Shown: positions 48,610-60,534 of the stretch, one piece after another
Numbering within the stretch: the first letter of the stretch is position 1
How the letters are laid out: every line of letters begins with the position of its first letter
DNA from: an uncultured Bacillota bacterium
Lineage (GTDB): Bacteria; Bacillota; Clostridia; Oscillospirales; Oscillospiraceae
Direction: 5' to 3'
Assembly: GCA_947645675.1 (NCBI GenBank)
Contig: CANSDP010000004.1
Location: 1-64,000 of the forward strand
DNA: 64,000 nucleotides
Translations under genes and position numbers: made by a program
The notes under the pieces: generated by a model
The model's database searches: none
Told to the model about the DNA's origin: nothing
The model's input: the letters and a program-made list of their open reading frames with translations, nothing else

Positions 48610-49308
48610 ATGAATTACATTTTTTATGACATGATAATCGCCGCTGTCCTGCTCTTTTTTCTCTGGCGGGGCTATGCCAAGGGCTTTGTGCTGACGCTGT
48701 GCTCTCTGCTTGCCGTCTTTGTGGCCCTCATCGGGGCCTCTATCCTGTCCAACGTCCTGGCCGAGCCCGTGGCAAAGGCCATTGAGCCAGTGGTGTCCAG
48801 CAGTATCCACGACATGGTAATCAGCTACTACCAGCAGTCCCCGGAGTCGGGAACAGGCTCTCAGGAGGCCGCCGACTGGCTGGCCCAGCTCCCCCTGGAG
48901 GAGCTGCTGGAGCCGCTGAGGGACTCCAAATTCTTCCAAGGCTTCGCGGAAACCTTCCAAAAGGCGGTGGACGACAAGGCGGCTGACATCGTCACCCATG
49001 CCGCCCAGGCGCTGGCCCACTTTGTGGCTGTGCAGATCGCCCGGACCGTCATCTTCGTCATCGCCTTCTTCGCGGTGCTCATCGCCTGGTTCTTTCTCAG
49101 CCACACTCTGGATCTGGTGGCAAAGCTGCCCGTGCTCAGCACAGTCAACGCCTGGGGCGGCGGCGCGGTGGGCCTGATAAAGGGCGCGCTGATCGTCTTT
49201 ATTGCCGTCTGGCTCCTTCGGGACAGCTATATCCCCCAGGAGGCGGTGGAGCAGAGCCGGCTTCTGAACTTCTTTTCCACCGTCAGCCCCCTGTCTTTTT
49301 TCCTGTAA
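48610..49308 (+). CDS. CvpA family protein
   Basis: MNYIFYDMIIAAVLLFFLWRGYAKGFVLTLCSLLAVFVALIGA. Confidence 0.8.
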   Translation: MNYIFYDMIIAAVLLFFLWRGYAKGFVLTLCSLLAVFVALIGASILSNVLAEPVAKAIEPVVSSSIHDMVISYYQQSPESGTGSQEAADWLAQLPLEELLEPLRDSKFFQGFAETFQKAVDDKAADIVTHAAQALAHFVAVQIARTVIFVIAFFAVLIAWFFLSHTLDLVAKLPVLSTVNAWGGGAVGLIKGALIVFIAVWLLRDSYIPQEAVEQSRLLNFFSTVSPLSFFL

Positions 49309-49405
49309 ACCCTGTATTTCTCACCCGAAAATTCATACCTAGTTCATAATTTTGGTGTACCATCTCCCCAAAACATGAACGTTTCCAAAAAGGAGTGCTT
49401 CAACT

Positions 49406-51718
49406 ATGCAGCCTACCATGTGCAGCCGCTGCGGCAAGAATGTGGCGGTGATCTTCATTACCAAGCTGGAGGGCGGCTCCTCAAAAAATGAGGGACTGTG
49501 CCTCAAGTGCGCCCGGGAGATCGGCATTAAGCCCATCGACGACATGATGAAGAAAATGGGCATCAGCGACGAGGACCTGGACAATCTGACCTCCGAAATG
49601 ATGTCCGCCTTCGGCGGCGCGGAGGGCCTGGAGGGCATGATGTCCCCCGCCAAGGACGAGGACGACGAGGAGGACGACGGCCGCACCGCCACCTTCCCCT
49701 TCCTCAGCCAGCTCTTTGGCGGCGGGTCCGCCTCTCCGGAGAAGCCCGCCTCCGGCGAGGGCTCCACCCCCCCGCCTCGCAGCGAAAAGGGGCAGGCCAA
49801 GCCCGCCAAGCGGAAATTTTTGGACAGCTACTGCATTTCCCTCACCCAGCGGGCCCAGGAGGGCAAGCTGGATAAGCTCATTGGCCGGGAGCGGGAGCTG
49901 GAGCGGGTGATCCAGATCCTGAACCGCCGGCAGAAGAACAACCCCTGTCTCATCGGCGAGCCCGGCGTGGGCAAGACAGCCATCGCCGAGGGGCTGGCCC
50001 AGCGCATCGCCAACAAGGATGTACCCTACAAGCTGCTGGAGAAGGAGGTCTATCTGCTGGACCTCACCGCCCTGGTGGCGGGCACCCAGTTCCGGGGCCA
50101 GTTCGAGAGCCGGATGAAGGGTCTCATTGAGGAGATCCGCAAGCTGGGCAATATCATCCTGGTGATCGACGAGGTCCACACCATCGTGGGGGCCGGCGAT
50201 GCCGAGGGCTCCATGAACGCCGCCAACATCCTCAAGCCCGCCCTCTCCCGGGGAGAGGTCCAGGTCATTGGGGCCACCACCCTCAACGAGTACCGCAAGC
50301 ATATTGAGAAGGACACCGCCCTGGAGCGGCGGTTCCAGCCCATCATTGTGGAGGAGCCCTCCATTGAGGAGAGCGTGAAGGTTATCGAGGGCATCGTCCC
50401 CTACTATGAGTCCTTCCACCAGGTGGAGGTCTCCCCCGCCATGTGCCGCCTGGCTGTCACCATGAGCGAGCGGTATATCACCGACCGCTACCTCCCCGAC
50501 AAGGCCATCGACCTCATCGACGAGGCCTGCTCCAACGTAAACCTCCACAACAAGGCCCTGGCCCGCCTCAACGCGGTGAATAAGGAGCTGGCCGACCTGT
50601 CCAAGGAAAAGGAGATCATGATGGCCGCCGGGACGGAGGAGTCCTATGAGCGGCTGGCCGCCATCAAGAGCATGGAGCTGCGTCTGGAGGAGGAAAAATC
50701 CGGCCTGGAAAACGAGGCTCACCCCTCCCTCACCCAGGAGCATCTGGCTAACGTCATCGAGCTGTGGACCAATATCCCCGCCAGCCGCATTCAGGAGCAG
50801 GAGTTCCAGCGCCTGGCTAAGCTGGAGGAGCGGCTGGAGGAGCGCGTCATCGGCCAGGACGAGGCGGTGAAGGCTGTCTCCGCCGCCATCCGCCGGGGCC
50901 GGGTGGGCATCTCCCCCAAGCGCAAGCCGGTGTCCTTCATCTTTGTGGGCTCCACCGGCGTGGGCAAGACTGAGCTGGTCAAGCAGCTGGCAGCCGACCT
51001 CTTCGACTCCCCCGAGTCCCTGATCCGGCTGGATATGTCCGAATTTATGGAAAAGCACGCCGTCTCCCGGATTATCGGCTCTCCCCCGGGCTATGTGGGC
51101 TACGACGAGGCTGGCCAGCTGACGGAGAAAATCAGGCGGAAGCCCTACTCCGTCGTCCTCTTTGACGAGATTGAGAAGGCCCACCCCGACGTTCTGAACA
51201 TCCTCCTGCAAATCCTGGACGACGGCCGGGTCACCGACGCCCATGGCCGGACGGTCAACTTTGAAAACACCGTTATCGTCATGACCACCAACGCCGGGAG
51301 CAACACCAAGGTGGGCTCCGTTGGCTTTGGCCGCACTGCCAACGAGCAGGGCAAGGATCGGGCCATGAAGGCGCTGAACGATTTCCTCCGCCCCGAATTT
51401 ATCAACCGGGTGGACGAGATTGTCTACTTCAACCAGCTGTCCGAGGATAACTTCAAGGGCATCGCCGTGCTCATGCTCAAGGAGCTGGTGGGCACCCTGA
51501 AGGAGAAGGAGATCAACTTCACCTGGGACGAGACGCTCCTCAATTACCTGGTGAAAAAATCCTATTCCGCCACCTACGGCGCTCGGAACCTGCGCCGCCT
51601 CATCCAGAAGGAGTTGGAGGACGCCATCGCCGTCCGGCTCATTGAGGGCTGGCGGGAGCCGGTCTCCCAGCTGAAGGCCGTCTCCAACGGCGACGAGCTG
51701 GAGCTTTTGGCTATGTAA
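49406..51718 (+). CDS. ClpE-like AAA+ Clp ATPase with N-terminal zinc-finger domain
   Basis: 770 aa; [16 protein letters not shown]...LCLKCA; two AAA+ domains [15 protein letters not shown] and [15 protein letters not shown]; lacks Clp-N repeats. Confidence 0.9.
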   Translation: MQPTMCSRCGKNVAVIFITKLEGGSSKNEGLCLKCAREIGIKPIDDMMKKMGISDEDLDNLTSEMMSAFGGAEGLEGMMSPAKDEDDEEDDGRTATFPFLSQLFGGGSASPEKPASGEGSTPPPRSEKGQAKPAKRKFLDSYCISLTQRAQEGKLDKLIGRERELERVIQILNRRQKNNPCLIGEPGVGKTAIAEGLAQRIANKDVPYKLLEKEVYLLDLTALVAGTQFRGQFESRMKGLIEEIRKLGNIILVIDEVHTIVGAGDAEGSMNAANILKPALSRGEVQVIGATTLNEYRKHIEKDTALERRFQPIIVEEPSIEESVKVIEGIVPYYESFHQVEVSPAMCRLAVTMSERYITDRYLPDKAIDLIDEACSNVNLHNKALARLNAVNKELADLSKEKEIMMAAGTEESYERLAAIKSMELRLEEEKSGLENEAHPSLTQEHLANVIELWTNIPASRIQEQEFQRLAKLEERLEERVIGQDEAVKAVSAAIRRGRVGISPKRKPVSFIFVGSTGVGKTELVKQLAADLFDSPESLIRLDMSEFMEKHAVSRIIGSPPGYVGYDEAGQLTEKIRRKPYSVVLFDEIEKAHPDVLNILLQILDDGRVTDAHGRTVNFENTVIVMTTNAGSNTKVGSVGFGRTANEQGKDRAMKALNDFLRPEFINRVDEIVYFNQLSEDNFKGIAVLMLKELVGTLKEKEINFTWDETLLNYLVKKSYSATYGARNLRRLIQKELEDAIAVRLIEGWREPVSQLKAVSNGDELELLAM

Positions 51719-51721
51719 AAA

Positions 51722-51762
51722 AATCGGACGGTACGACCTTTGGTCGTACCGTCCAGTCTTTT
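51722..51762. terminator. Bidirectional terminator
   Basis: cggacggtacgacctttggtcgtaccgtccagtctttt. Confidence 0.8.
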
Positions 51763-53431
51763 ATACCTGGTAGCAGCCCCCGCCGATGAACTCCCGCATA
51801 AGGGAGGTCTTGGGAACATCGTCCGCCGGGATGGGCAGGAAGTAGTTCAGGAATTTCAACAGCCGCTTGGCCTCGATATACTCCTCGCTGTCCCGTGGGA
51901 CACCAAAGAGCAGCGGCTGAATATAGGGCTTTAACAGGGCCGTCTCATAGATCAGAGCCGAGTTGAAAATTACGTCCGCGCTGTCCTGGAAGGGGAAAAT
52001 GTTGTTCTCCTCCCCCCTGCGGACAGAGGGCCACATCTTGATGGTGGCCTGAGCGCTGTAGCCCCGGGTGCGGGCGTCCCGCTCAATCCGCCGGAGCAGA
52101 CGGGCGTCAGTGGTGGGAATGCGGTTGTGGTCGTCAATATTCAAGGTGGTAAGACAGCTGATATAGATGCGGTACTTGCTCTCCTTGGGCAGGGAGTGGG
52201 TAAACTGGTCGTTGAGGCAGTGGATGCCCTCAATAACCAGCACGTCCCCCTCCCCCAGGGTGAGGAAATTGCCGTTGTATTCCCGCTGGCCCTTCTTGAA
52301 GTTGAAGGAGGGAATTTCCACCGTCTCCCCGTTCAGCAGCCGCATCATGTCCGTGTTGAACTGCTCCACATCCATAGCCCCCAGGCCCTCGAAGTCGGGG
52401 TTCCCGTCCTCATCCAGGGGGGTTTTGTCCCGGTTGACGAAATAGTTGTCGGTGGCGATGGCGTGGGGCCGCAGGCCGCAGGCCCGCAGCTGGGTGGACA
52501 GCCGGTGGGAGAAGGTGGTCTTGCCGGAGGAGGACGGCCCCGCGATCATGACGAAGCGGACCTGCTTCCGGCTGGCGATCTCGGCGGCAATGTCGCCGAT
52601 CTTCTTCTCCATCATGGCCTCATGGGCCAGGATCAGAGACGTGGCCCCGCCCTGGGAGATGGTGGTGTTCAGCTCGGCCACATTGCCGGCGTGCAGGGCC
52701 TCGGAGCGGAGATTGGACTCATACAGCTCCCGGAATACCTTGACGGAGGGCCGGAACTCACCCAGGCGTCCCGGGTCCTTCTGGGTGGGCAGTCGGAGCA
52801 CAAAGCCATTTTCAAACAGCTCCAGGCCAAAACATTTCAGATAGCTGGTGTCCGGGACCATATAGCCGTAGAAATAGTCAACAAAGCCATCCAAGGAGTA
52901 GACATTGACATGGGAGTTGATCCGGAAGCTGAGGAGATTGGCCTTGTGGATCAGCTTAGCCCGCTGGAACAGCTCCACCGCGTCGTCTGTGCTGATGGAC
53001 CGCTTCTCAATGGGCAGGGCCTGGGCAGACAGCTCCCTCATTCGAGCCTCCACCCGGTCCAGCAGAGGCTGGTCCAAGGTAAAGCCGCCCTTGGCCAGAA
53101 TGAAGAGCGCACTGCTCAGAGAGTACTCCACGGTGATCTGCTCCACATTGTCCTGCCCCACCGTGCCGTAGAAGGCCTTCAGCATCAGAAAGACCGCGCT
53201 GCGCTCATAGGTCTGAATACCCGGCTTATCCTGAGCGGTAATCATCCGCAGGGTACAGTCCCGGTCCAGGACCTTGTGAAGCTCACACAGCTTTCCGTCC
53301 CGATTGACCAACAGGATGTCATTGGGAAAGCGCTCTTGAAAATCCGCCGCAATGGTGCGGTAGGACGTTCCGTGGGGGTAGGAATAGGTGATCCCGTCCA
53401 CGGTTACATTCAGCATTCTCTTCTCTTCCAT
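51761..53431 (-). CDS. Nucleoside kinase (TGS + uridine kinase-like)
   Basis: 556 aa; VMIAGPSSSGKTTFSHRLSTQLRACGLRPHAIATDNYFVNRDKTPLDEDG. Confidence 0.9.
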   Translation of the reverse strand: MEEKRMLNVTVDGITYSYPHGTSYRTIAADFQERFPNDILLVNRDGKLCELHKVLDRDCTLRMITAQDKPGIQTYERSAVFLMLKAFYGTVGQDNVEQITVEYSLSSALFILAKGGFTLDQPLLDRVEARMRELSAQALPIEKRSISTDDAVELFQRAKLIHKANLLSFRINSHVNVYSLDGFVDYFYGYMVPDTSYLKCFGLELFENGFVLRLPTQKDPGRLGEFRPSVKVFRELYESNLRSEALHAGNVAELNTTISQGGATSLILAHEAMMEKKIGDIAAEIASRKQVRFVMIAGPSSSGKTTFSHRLSTQLRACGLRPHAIATDNYFVNRDKTPLDEDGNPDFEGLGAMDVEQFNTDMMRLLNGETVEIPSFNFKKGQREYNGNFLTLGEGDVLVIEGIHCLNDQFTHSLPKESKYRIYISCLTTLNIDDHNRIPTTDARLLRRIERDARTRGYSAQATIKMWPSVRRGEENNIFPFQDSADVIFNSALIYETALLKPYIQPLLFGVPRDSEEYIEAKRLLKFLNYFLPIPADDVPKTSLMREFIGGGCYQV

Positions 53432-53462
53432 CAGACTGCCTCCTTCTTACAGTTGTTTGTAC

Positions 53463-55502
53463 TCACTGCCCCCGCAGACGGAACTTTGCCACCAGCTCCC
53501 GCAGCATGGAGGCCTGACCGGACAGCTCTTCGCTGGCCGCCGCGCTCTCCTCCGCAGTGGCGACGTTGACCTGGACCACGGTGGAGATCTGGTCGATGCC
53601 CCGGGTGATCTCCTCCGCGTTGGCGTCCTGCTGCTGGGTGGAGTCCGCGATGCCGTTAATCAGCTTGCTCATCTCGTCGGCCTGGGCCACCACCTTGAGC
53701 ATGGAGTCCGCCGTATCCTTGGCCGCCTGAACGCCCTCGTCCATGGAGTCCACCGTCTGGCGCAGCAGCACCGTGGTCTCCTGGGCGGCGGCGGAGGACT
53801 TCCCGGCCAGGGCTCGGACCTCGTCGGCCACCACGGCGAAGCCCTTGCCGGCGGCTCCGGCCCGGGCCGCCTCCACAGCGGCGTTCAGGGCCAAAATGTT
53901 GGTTTGAAAGGCGATGTCTTCAATGGTCTTGACGATTTTATGAATCTCGGTGGACTTGTCACTGATGCGCTGGATGACCACCGTCATATTCTGCATCTTG
54001 TCGTTGCTGGTCAGAAGGCCGTTTTTGACCTCATGGGAGATACGGCTGGCCTCCTGGGCCCCGGCGGCCACCTTATGGACGCTCTCGGACACGGCGTTGA
54101 TGTGTCCGGCCAGCGCCTCTACCTCAGCGGCCTGCTCGGTGGAGCCCTGAGACAGGGTGGTAGCGCCGTTGGCAACCTGCTCCGCCCCGGCGGCCACGTC
54201 CCGTGACGCCGCCCACATCTGGCCCATGGTATTGTTCAGGGCGTAGGATATCTCATCCAGAGCGACCTTAATCTTTTCAAATTCGCCGGTATAGTCATTT
54301 TTCAGGGTGAAGGTCAGGTCTCCCGCCGCAATCTTCCGCAGAGTCTCGGAGATCTCGTTGATATAAATGACATACTCCCGCAGACGGAGGGTGACCTGGT
54401 TGAAGTCGTTGGCCAGAACACCCAGCTCGTCCCTGGAGCGGTAGTTGATCTCCTGGTCCAGCTCTCCCTCGGCGATCCGGGTAGCCACCAGGCTCAGCTC
54501 CTTCACCGGCCGGCCGATCACCCGCCGGACCTGAATCACCACCAGGGCAATCAGAAGCAGCACAGCCAGAACCGCCACCACCAGCATGCTGATGGTCAGC
54601 TGGCTCAGCTCATGGAGGACCTCCCCCCGAGAGACATAGGCCACCGCCATCCAGTCGCTGCCTGGTACCTTCGCCACCTGGATGTAAGTATTCTCATAGA
54701 GGGACAGCCCCATTCTTCCGCTCTTGATCTGCTGATTGGCGTAGGCGTACATCCCCTCTGTCATTTGACTCAGGGTCCTCCCGGTGACAGAGGTGTCCCG
54801 GTGGCCAATAATGGTGTCTGTCCGGGTATCTACCAGGAAAATCCCGCCGGTGTCCTCGATGGTCACCTGGCTGACAATCTTGGATATGGAGTCCAGATAG
54901 ACATCTGCCGCGGCAACGCCCCGCACCGCGCCCCCCCGGGTCCGGAGCACGCCGGAGGCGCCCACCACGTAGGAGTTGGTATTTTCGTCCACATAGGCGT
55001 CTCCTAAAATGAAGGAGTCAGAGTTCAAGCCGTCCTGATACCAGCTCTTGACGGTGGGGTCATAGTCCGGCCCGGCCACGAAGGTGGCGTGGCACAGGGA
55101 GCCGTCGGTGAGACCCACATACAGTCCGTCGGGATACGCGTCGTTCTGCCCCACTGTATGCTTGATATAGGCCTTCATCTCCTCGTCATTCATGTCCTGA
55201 TATTCAATGGTGTCCCGCTGGGTCTCCAGCATGGTCAGCGTGCGGTTCATCCAGGCCTTTGTTTCCTGAACCGTGCGGTCGGTGGTGGTTTGGAGCAGGG
55301 CCTCGCTCTTTTCCAGAAGCGTCTGGGACATCTGCATATAGACCACCACCAGCAGGACCGCCACCGCGACAATTACGCTGGTCACAATGGACAGCGCAAG
55401 CTTTCCCGTAATGCCCCAGCCCTTTCGAGTCGAAGCGGACCGCGCGGTTTCTTCTCTCTTTTTCTTCATAGCCCTTACCTCTTTTGTCTTGATTTGATCC
55501 AC
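53463..55502 (-). CDS. Methyl-accepting chemotaxis protein (cache sensor, HAMP, MCP signal)
   Basis: [48 protein letters not shown]. Confidence 0.95.
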   Translation of the reverse strand: MDQIKTKEVRAMKKKREETARSASTRKGWGITGKLALSIVTSVIVAVAVLLVVVYMQMSQTLLEKSEALLQTTTDRTVQETKAWMNRTLTMLETQRDTIEYQDMNDEEMKAYIKHTVGQNDAYPDGLYVGLTDGSLCHATFVAGPDYDPTVKSWYQDGLNSDSFILGDAYVDENTNSYVVGASGVLRTRGGAVRGVAAADVYLDSISKIVSQVTIEDTGGIFLVDTRTDTIIGHRDTSVTGRTLSQMTEGMYAYANQQIKSGRMGLSLYENTYIQVAKVPGSDWMAVAYVSRGEVLHELSQLTISMLVVAVLAVLLLIALVVIQVRRVIGRPVKELSLVATRIAEGELDQEINYRSRDELGVLANDFNQVTLRLREYVIYINEISETLRKIAAGDLTFTLKNDYTGEFEKIKVALDEISYALNNTMGQMWAASRDVAAGAEQVANGATTLSQGSTEQAAEVEALAGHINAVSESVHKVAAGAQEASRISHEVKNGLLTSNDKMQNMTVVIQRISDKSTEIHKIVKTIEDIAFQTNILALNAAVEAARAGAAGKGFAVVADEVRALAGKSSAAAQETTVLLRQTVDSMDEGVQAAKDTADSMLKVVAQADEMSKLINGIADSTQQQDANAEEITRGIDQISTVVQVNVATAEESAAASEELSGQASMLRELVAKFRLRGQ

Positions 55503-55642
55503 GTGGGCTTACCGTCCGCCTGGACCACGATTGGACAATCAGTACAACACCTCATAATTATAACAAAAAAGGCTTTGGAATGCAAGGGGATTCCTGACAG
55601 AATATACGAAGGCATTCTTTAAAGCCTTCGTGAACAGCCGCG

Positions 55643-57097
55643 CTAGCGTCCCGGGCCTTGAGGGGTCTGCTCCGGATGCCGCCCCTCGGCGGCCAGATAG
55701 GCGGGGCCATCCTGTCTGACCTTGGCAAACGCTCTCTTACGTACCACTGCCAGGAGGAACAGCAGATGGAATAATCCTGTAACTGTCCAGGTGATGGGAT
55801 AGGAGAGATAGAGGCTGGCGGGGGTACGGTAGACAGGAAACACCACAGCCACCCACAGCAGACGCAGGCCGCAGGCCCCGATGATGGACACCACCATAGG
55901 AATCACCGAGCTGCCCAGCCCCCGCAGGACACCCACCAGGGTGTCCATCACACCGCAGATGAAGTAGGGGCAGCAGATGTAGAGCATTCGGACCAGGGCC
56001 TGTTGGATTACCTCTGGCTCCCCCGGGGCGTAGATACCCGCCAGCGGCGCGCCAAAGAGGTAGGCCAGGTTTCCCAGCACCAGTCCGAACACCACCGCGA
56101 AGCCCACGCACTGGCAGGCCGCCTTGTCCACCCGGTCGCACTTGGCCGCGCCGTAGTTCTGCCCCACAAAGGTGATGGCCGCCTGATAAAAGGCGTTCAT
56201 GGAGACATAGACGAAGCCCTCAATGTTGGCGCTGGCGGAGGAGCCGGCCACCAGTACCGCGTCGTCGAAGGAATTTAAGGCGGACTGGATTACCACGTTG
56301 GACAGGGAGAACACCACCCCCTGGAACCCGGCGGGCAGGCCCACTTGGATAATCTGACCCACCACCCGCCGACTCAATCCCAGCCTCTTCAGGTCCAGAT
56401 GGAGGGGGCCCTGCTCCCGAATCATGCACCGGACTACCAGGGCCGCGGAGATATACTGGGCTATAATGGTAGCCAAGGCCACTCCGGCCACGCTCATTTG
56501 CAGAGGGATGACAAACAGCAGGTTGAGCCCTACATTGACCACACCGGCAAAGGTAAGGAAATACAGCGGTCTCTGGGTGTCCCCCTGGGCCCGTAAGATG
56601 GCCGCGCCAAAGTTATACACAAAGTTGGCTGGCAGGCCCAGAAAATAGATCCGCAGATACACACTGGCCAGGTCGATGACATCGGTGGGCGAGGAGGTCC
56701 ACTCCAGCAGCTGCCGTGCCAGCGCCACGCCCAGCAGGGCCATCACCGCGCCGCTGGCTAAAGCCAGCGTCATGGCGGTGTGGACGCTCTCCCCCACCCT
56801 GTCGTGCCGGCCCGCCCCCAGGTCCCGAGCCACCACCACGTTGGTGCCCACCGACAGGCCCACAAACAGATTGATCAGCAGATTGATCAGCGAGGTGTTG
56901 GACCCCACCGCCGCCAGCGCCTCCTTCCCGGCGAACCGGCCCACCACCACAACGTCCGCCGCGTTGAACAGCAGCTGCAGTAAACTGGAGGCCATCAGCG
57001 GCAAGGCGAACAGCAGGAGCTTATCCGCTATCGACCCGCTGCACATGTCTATACTATGTTGCTTTTTCACGCTCACAATTCCCCTTCCAAGCGTCAT
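55643..57097 (-). CDS. MATE family efflux transporter
   Basis: 484 aa; LLFALPLMASSLLQLLFNAADVVVVGRFAGKEALAAVGSNTSLINLLINLFVGLSVG. Confidence 0.94.
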   Translation of the reverse strand: MTLGRGIVSVKKQHSIDMCSGSIADKLLLFALPLMASSLLQLLFNAADVVVVGRFAGKEALAAVGSNTSLINLLINLFVGLSVGTNVVVARDLGAGRHDRVGESVHTAMTLALASGAVMALLGVALARQLLEWTSSPTDVIDLASVYLRIYFLGLPANFVYNFGAAILRAQGDTQRPLYFLTFAGVVNVGLNLLFVIPLQMSVAGVALATIIAQYISAALVVRCMIREQGPLHLDLKRLGLSRRVVGQIIQVGLPAGFQGVVFSLSNVVIQSALNSFDDAVLVAGSSASANIEGFVYVSMNAFYQAAITFVGQNYGAAKCDRVDKAACQCVGFAVVFGLVLGNLAYLFGAPLAGIYAPGEPEVIQQALVRMLYICCPYFICGVMDTLVGVLRGLGSSVIPMVVSIIGACGLRLLWVAVVFPVYRTPASLYLSYPITWTVTGLFHLLFLLAVVRKRAFAKVRQDGPAYLAAEGRHPEQTPQGPGR

Positions 57098-57208
57098 GCT
57101 TCAAGCTATCTTACTACAACAGACCCCGGCGGTCCAGTGCCAAAATAAACAAAAACCGGCGGACAGCGCGTTACAGCGCCGTCCGCCGGACGGTTATGTA
57201 TTCTTTGC

Positions 57209-58366
57209 TCAGCCCGCAAGACGGCGGGCGCCAACGAAGCCGGTGGCGTAGTAGGAGGAGTCCATGCTGGAGATGATGACGCCAGTCTTGCTGGTAGAGG
57301 CATGGACAAACTGGTTGCCGCCGATGTAGATGCCCACATGGGAAGCCCGCTTGCTGGAGCCGCCCTTCTTGAACATCACCAGGTCGCCGGGCTGAAGCTG
57401 GCTCCGGGAGACGGAGCTGCCGTTGTCCAGCTGGCCGGAGGCTGTGCGGCTGATGCCATAGCCGAACTGCTTGTAAACATAGCTGGTGAAGCCGGAGCAG
57501 TCAAAGCCCTTGGGGGAGCTGCCGCCGTAGACATAGGGGTAGCCCACAAACTGGAGGGCGTAGTTGGCAATATCCTGACCCGCGCCGGAGCCCTGGGGGG
57601 CGGGCACGGAGGAGGTGGTGCTCTTATTGCTCTGGCTGTCGGAGGAGGAGCTGCCCTGAGACTTGGACCCAGAGTCCTTCTTCTCCTGGGCCTTGGCCTC
57701 GTCGGCGCTGGACTGGACCACATAGTCGGCGGAGATATAGCCCTCGCCGATCTTGTACCAGCCGTCCGTCATGCCGTTGACCTCGATGATTTTGCCGGCG
57801 GCGACGGTGCCCACCTTCTCGCTCTTGGTGTCGGGCTCGGAGCGGATGTTCAGGGGGCCCTCCTCCACCTTGACATAGGCGGCGGAGCCCTTCCGGTCGG
57901 GGTCGTCACAGGGGACGACATACTCCGCAGCGATGTAGCCATCCTCAGTCTGATACCACGCGATCTCGCCGTCGCTCTTGGCCTCAATCAGCTTCAGGAT
58001 CTTGACCACCTTGCCGTTGCCCAGAGAGCCGATCTTCTTGCTGTCAGTAGTGGGCTTCTCCCGGATGTTCAAGGGGCCGTCGGCGACCTGAACATAGGTG
58101 CTGTCATCCTTGATGGTGACGTAATCGCTGGCAATAAAGCCCGTCTTCCCGTTATAGCTCACCTTGTACCAGTCAGTCAGCGTGTCCATAATCTCCACAT
58201 TGGTCCCGTTGGACAGGCTTTTCAGGACGGTGCTGCTGGTGCTGGCCTCCTCGCGCAGGCGCACGCCGTTGTCATTGACGGTTCCGGTGAGCGCGAACGC
58301 GGGGGTGGTAATCATAGTGCCGGCCAAAAGAACGGCGGCGGTCAGACGGGCTGCGGTATGTTTCAT
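57209..58366 (-). CDS. SH3-domain (x3) NlpC/P60 (C40) peptidase
   Basis: 385 aa; three SH3b repeats; YVYGGSSPKGFDCSGFTSYVYKQFGYGISRTASGQ, HVGIYIGGNQFVHAS. Confidence 0.93.
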   Translation of the reverse strand: MKHTAARLTAAVLLAGTMITTPAFALTGTVNDNGVRLREEASTSSTVLKSLSNGTNVEIMDTLTDWYKVSYNGKTGFIASDYVTIKDDSTYVQVADGPLNIREKPTTDSKKIGSLGNGKVVKILKLIEAKSDGEIAWYQTEDGYIAAEYVVPCDDPDRKGSAAYVKVEEGPLNIRSEPDTKSEKVGTVAAGKIIEVNGMTDGWYKIGEGYISADYVVQSSADEAKAQEKKDSGSKSQGSSSSDSQSNKSTTSSVPAPQGSGAGQDIANYALQFVGYPYVYGGSSPKGFDCSGFTSYVYKQFGYGISRTASGQLDNGSSVSRSQLQPGDLVMFKKGGSSKRASHVGIYIGGNQFVHASTSKTGVIISSMDSSYYATGFVGARRLAG

Positions 58367-58411
58367 GAGTACGTCCTCCTTATCTCTGTATCCTTTTGTG
58401 TACGGTTTGAC

Positions 58412-58702
58412 TTACTTGCTGGACAGCGCCCGGTCCAGCCAGACGGAGGCCACGTCCATTGCGGCGTAAAGACTGTCCTTCTCGCTCTTCTTCACCACCC
58501 GGTCCCGGCTTTTCAGGTCGGGGTCGGTAAGCTGAAGCTGAACAGACACCTTATCCGCCACGGGCATGTCGCCCACAGTCTTGGTGGAGAGGACCTGAAG
58601 CATAATGATATACTTCTCAGCCATGGTACCGTAGTAGATCAGGCTGTCCTTCCGGCGGAGGGGATGTCCCTTATAGGTAAGCGGTAATTTCTCATTGGCC
58701 AT
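58412..58702 (-). CDS. Hypothetical protein
   Basis: MANEKLPLTYKGHPLRRKDSLIYYGTMAEKYIIMLQVL; start ATG 58702. Confidence 0.7.
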   Translation of the reverse strand: MANEKLPLTYKGHPLRRKDSLIYYGTMAEKYIIMLQVLSTKTVGDMPVADKVSVQLQLTDPDLKSRDRVVKKSEKDSLYAAMDVASVWLDRALSSK

Positions 58703-59037
58703 AGCTGTGTCTCCTAAACGCAAATTGATTTTCAAACTGTAACCGAATTGTAACACATTTGTTACCTCTTGTCAAACCTTTTCCGCATTTTTCTCTAAGA
58801 AATTTTTTCCTGCCCAAATCTTTGCGAAAAATAGCTTTTTTTAAGGAAACTGAACAAGGATTCGGCGGTCAAAATCCCGCTCTTTATCAAGGCAAAGCAC
58901 ATCCCCCTCTTTTCCTCAGCGAAAAAAGGTTACAGGTTGTAACAAAATCTCGCCGGCCTCCCCTCCCCCTCTCACCGCTTGCCAGGGCGGGCGGGAGCTG
59001 TTATAATAAGGAGTATTAACAGAAAAGGAGTCGCGTC

Positions 59038-60207
59038 ATGCGGGATTTTGTTTTTGAGAACAGCACAAAGGTATTTTTCGGCCGGGGCTGTGTGGAGCGG
59101 TACCTGGGCGCTCTGCTGAAGGAGTACGGCGAGACGGTGCTGCTGGTCTACGGCGGCGGGTCCATCAAGATCAATGGCATCTATGACCAGGTTATGTCCA
59201 TCCTGGCCTCGGCGGGCAAGCGGGTGGTGGAGTTCTCCGGCGTCATGCCCAACCCCACCTATGCCAAGGTGCTGGAGGGCGTGGACCTGGCCCGGAGGGA
59301 GCGTGTCAGTCTGGTGCTGGCGGTGGGCGGCGGCAGTGTGATGGACTGCGGCAAGGCTATCGCCCTGGCCGTCCCCTATGACGGTGATGTCTGGGAGGGC
59401 TTTTGGGCCAAAAAGGGGGAGGTACGGCACCAGCCCCTTCCCCTGGGGGTCATCGTGACCATGTGCGGCACCGGCAGCGAGTGCAACGGCGGAGCGGTGG
59501 TCACCAACGAGGCGGTGAAGATCAAGACCGACCGTGACTACCCCCAGTGCAATCCCCGGTTCGCCCTGATGGACCCGGCCTATACCCTCAGCGTCCCCAG
59601 AAACCAGATGCTCTACGGCGGCTTCGACGCCCTGTCCCACATCATGGAGACCTATTTCAGCGGCCCAGACGAGGAGAATGTCTCCGACGACATCGCCGAA
59701 GCCCTGATGCGGGGGGTGATCCGGGACCTGAGGGCCGCGGCCCAGGACCCGTCGGACTACAACGCCCGGAGCAACCTGATGTGGGAATCCACCATGGCGG
59801 AGAACCGGATCATCAAGCTGAACAAGCGGACCGACTTCATGGCCCATATGATGGAGCACCAGCTGGGGGCCTATACCGATTGCAGCCACGGCGCTGGCCT
59901 GGCGGTGATTCACCCGGTTTACTACCGGAGGATCTGCCAGAAGGGGGCGGTGAAGTTCGCGCGGTTCGCCGTCCGAGTCTGGGGCATCCCCCAGGAGGGT
60001 CGCGGCCAGGAGGAGCTGGCCCTGGCCGGCGTGGAGGCTCTGGCCAGCTTCATCCGGGAGCTGGGCCTGCCTACCACCCTCCGGGAGTTGGGTGTCACTG
60101 AGGACACCCCTCTGGAGGAGATTGCCAATTCCGTCCCCCTCACCGGCGGCGGCTACGGAAACCTGACCCGCGAGGACGTGCTGGAAATTTTCCAGGTCTG
60201 CTATTGA
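59038..60207 (+). CDS. Iron-containing alcohol dehydrogenase
   Basis: 389 aa; FVFENSTKVFFGRGCVE, VLAVGGGSVMDCGKAIA, HMMEHQLGAYTDCSHGAGLAVIHP. Confidence 0.94.
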   Translation: MRDFVFENSTKVFFGRGCVERYLGALLKEYGETVLLVYGGGSIKINGIYDQVMSILASAGKRVVEFSGVMPNPTYAKVLEGVDLARRERVSLVLAVGGGSVMDCGKAIALAVPYDGDVWEGFWAKKGEVRHQPLPLGVIVTMCGTGSECNGGAVVTNEAVKIKTDRDYPQCNPRFALMDPAYTLSVPRNQMLYGGFDALSHIMETYFSGPDEENVSDDIAEALMRGVIRDLRAAAQDPSDYNARSNLMWESTMAENRIIKLNKRTDFMAHMMEHQLGAYTDCSHGAGLAVIHPVYYRRICQKGAVKFARFAVRVWGIPQEGRGQEELALAGVEALASFIRELGLPTTLRELGVTEDTPLEEIANSVPLTGGGYGNLTREDVLEIFQVCY

Positions 60208-60291
60208 CCGTAGGGCAGGGGTCCCGCTTCCTTGCGGGGCCCCTGAAAAGGGTAATTGAATGAGCAAATAAATTGTGAACGACCGGGGTCC

Positions 60292-60442
60292 AAAAGCCTC
60301 CCTCTCCGAGGGAGGTGGCACGGCGAAGCCGTGACAGAGGGAGTCCTCCGGAGGCCTGCGGGGCCCTTGGGGACTCCCTCAGTCAGCCTGCGGCTGACAG
60401 CTCCCTCGGGGAGGGAGCCTTATCGCCTGCGGGCGGGACGGG
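60292..60442. repeat. Palindrome-rich intergenic repeat element
   Basis: agcctccctctccgagggaggtggcacggcgaagccgtgacagagggag...ctccctcagtcagcctgcggctgacagctccctcggggagggagccttatcgcctgcgggcggga. Confidence 0.75.
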
Positions 60443-60449
60443 GGTCCCT

Positions 60450-60534
60450 TGTAGGGCGGGACGACCTCGACCCGCCGTCCACGGAGGGCGGGCGCCCTCG
60501 GGAAGCGGCGCGCCGGGGTCGTCGCGCCCTACAG
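60450..60534. repeat. Short inverted-repeat element
   Basis: tgtagggcgggacgacctcgacccgccg ... cggcgcgccggggtcgtcgcgccctacag: ~28-bp imperfect terminal inverted repeats. Confidence 0.65.

Noticed and set aside
49481-51244. 587-aa minus-strand ORF opposite the clpE-like gene
   Set aside because: Shadow ORF; the AAA+ protein on the plus strand is unambiguous.
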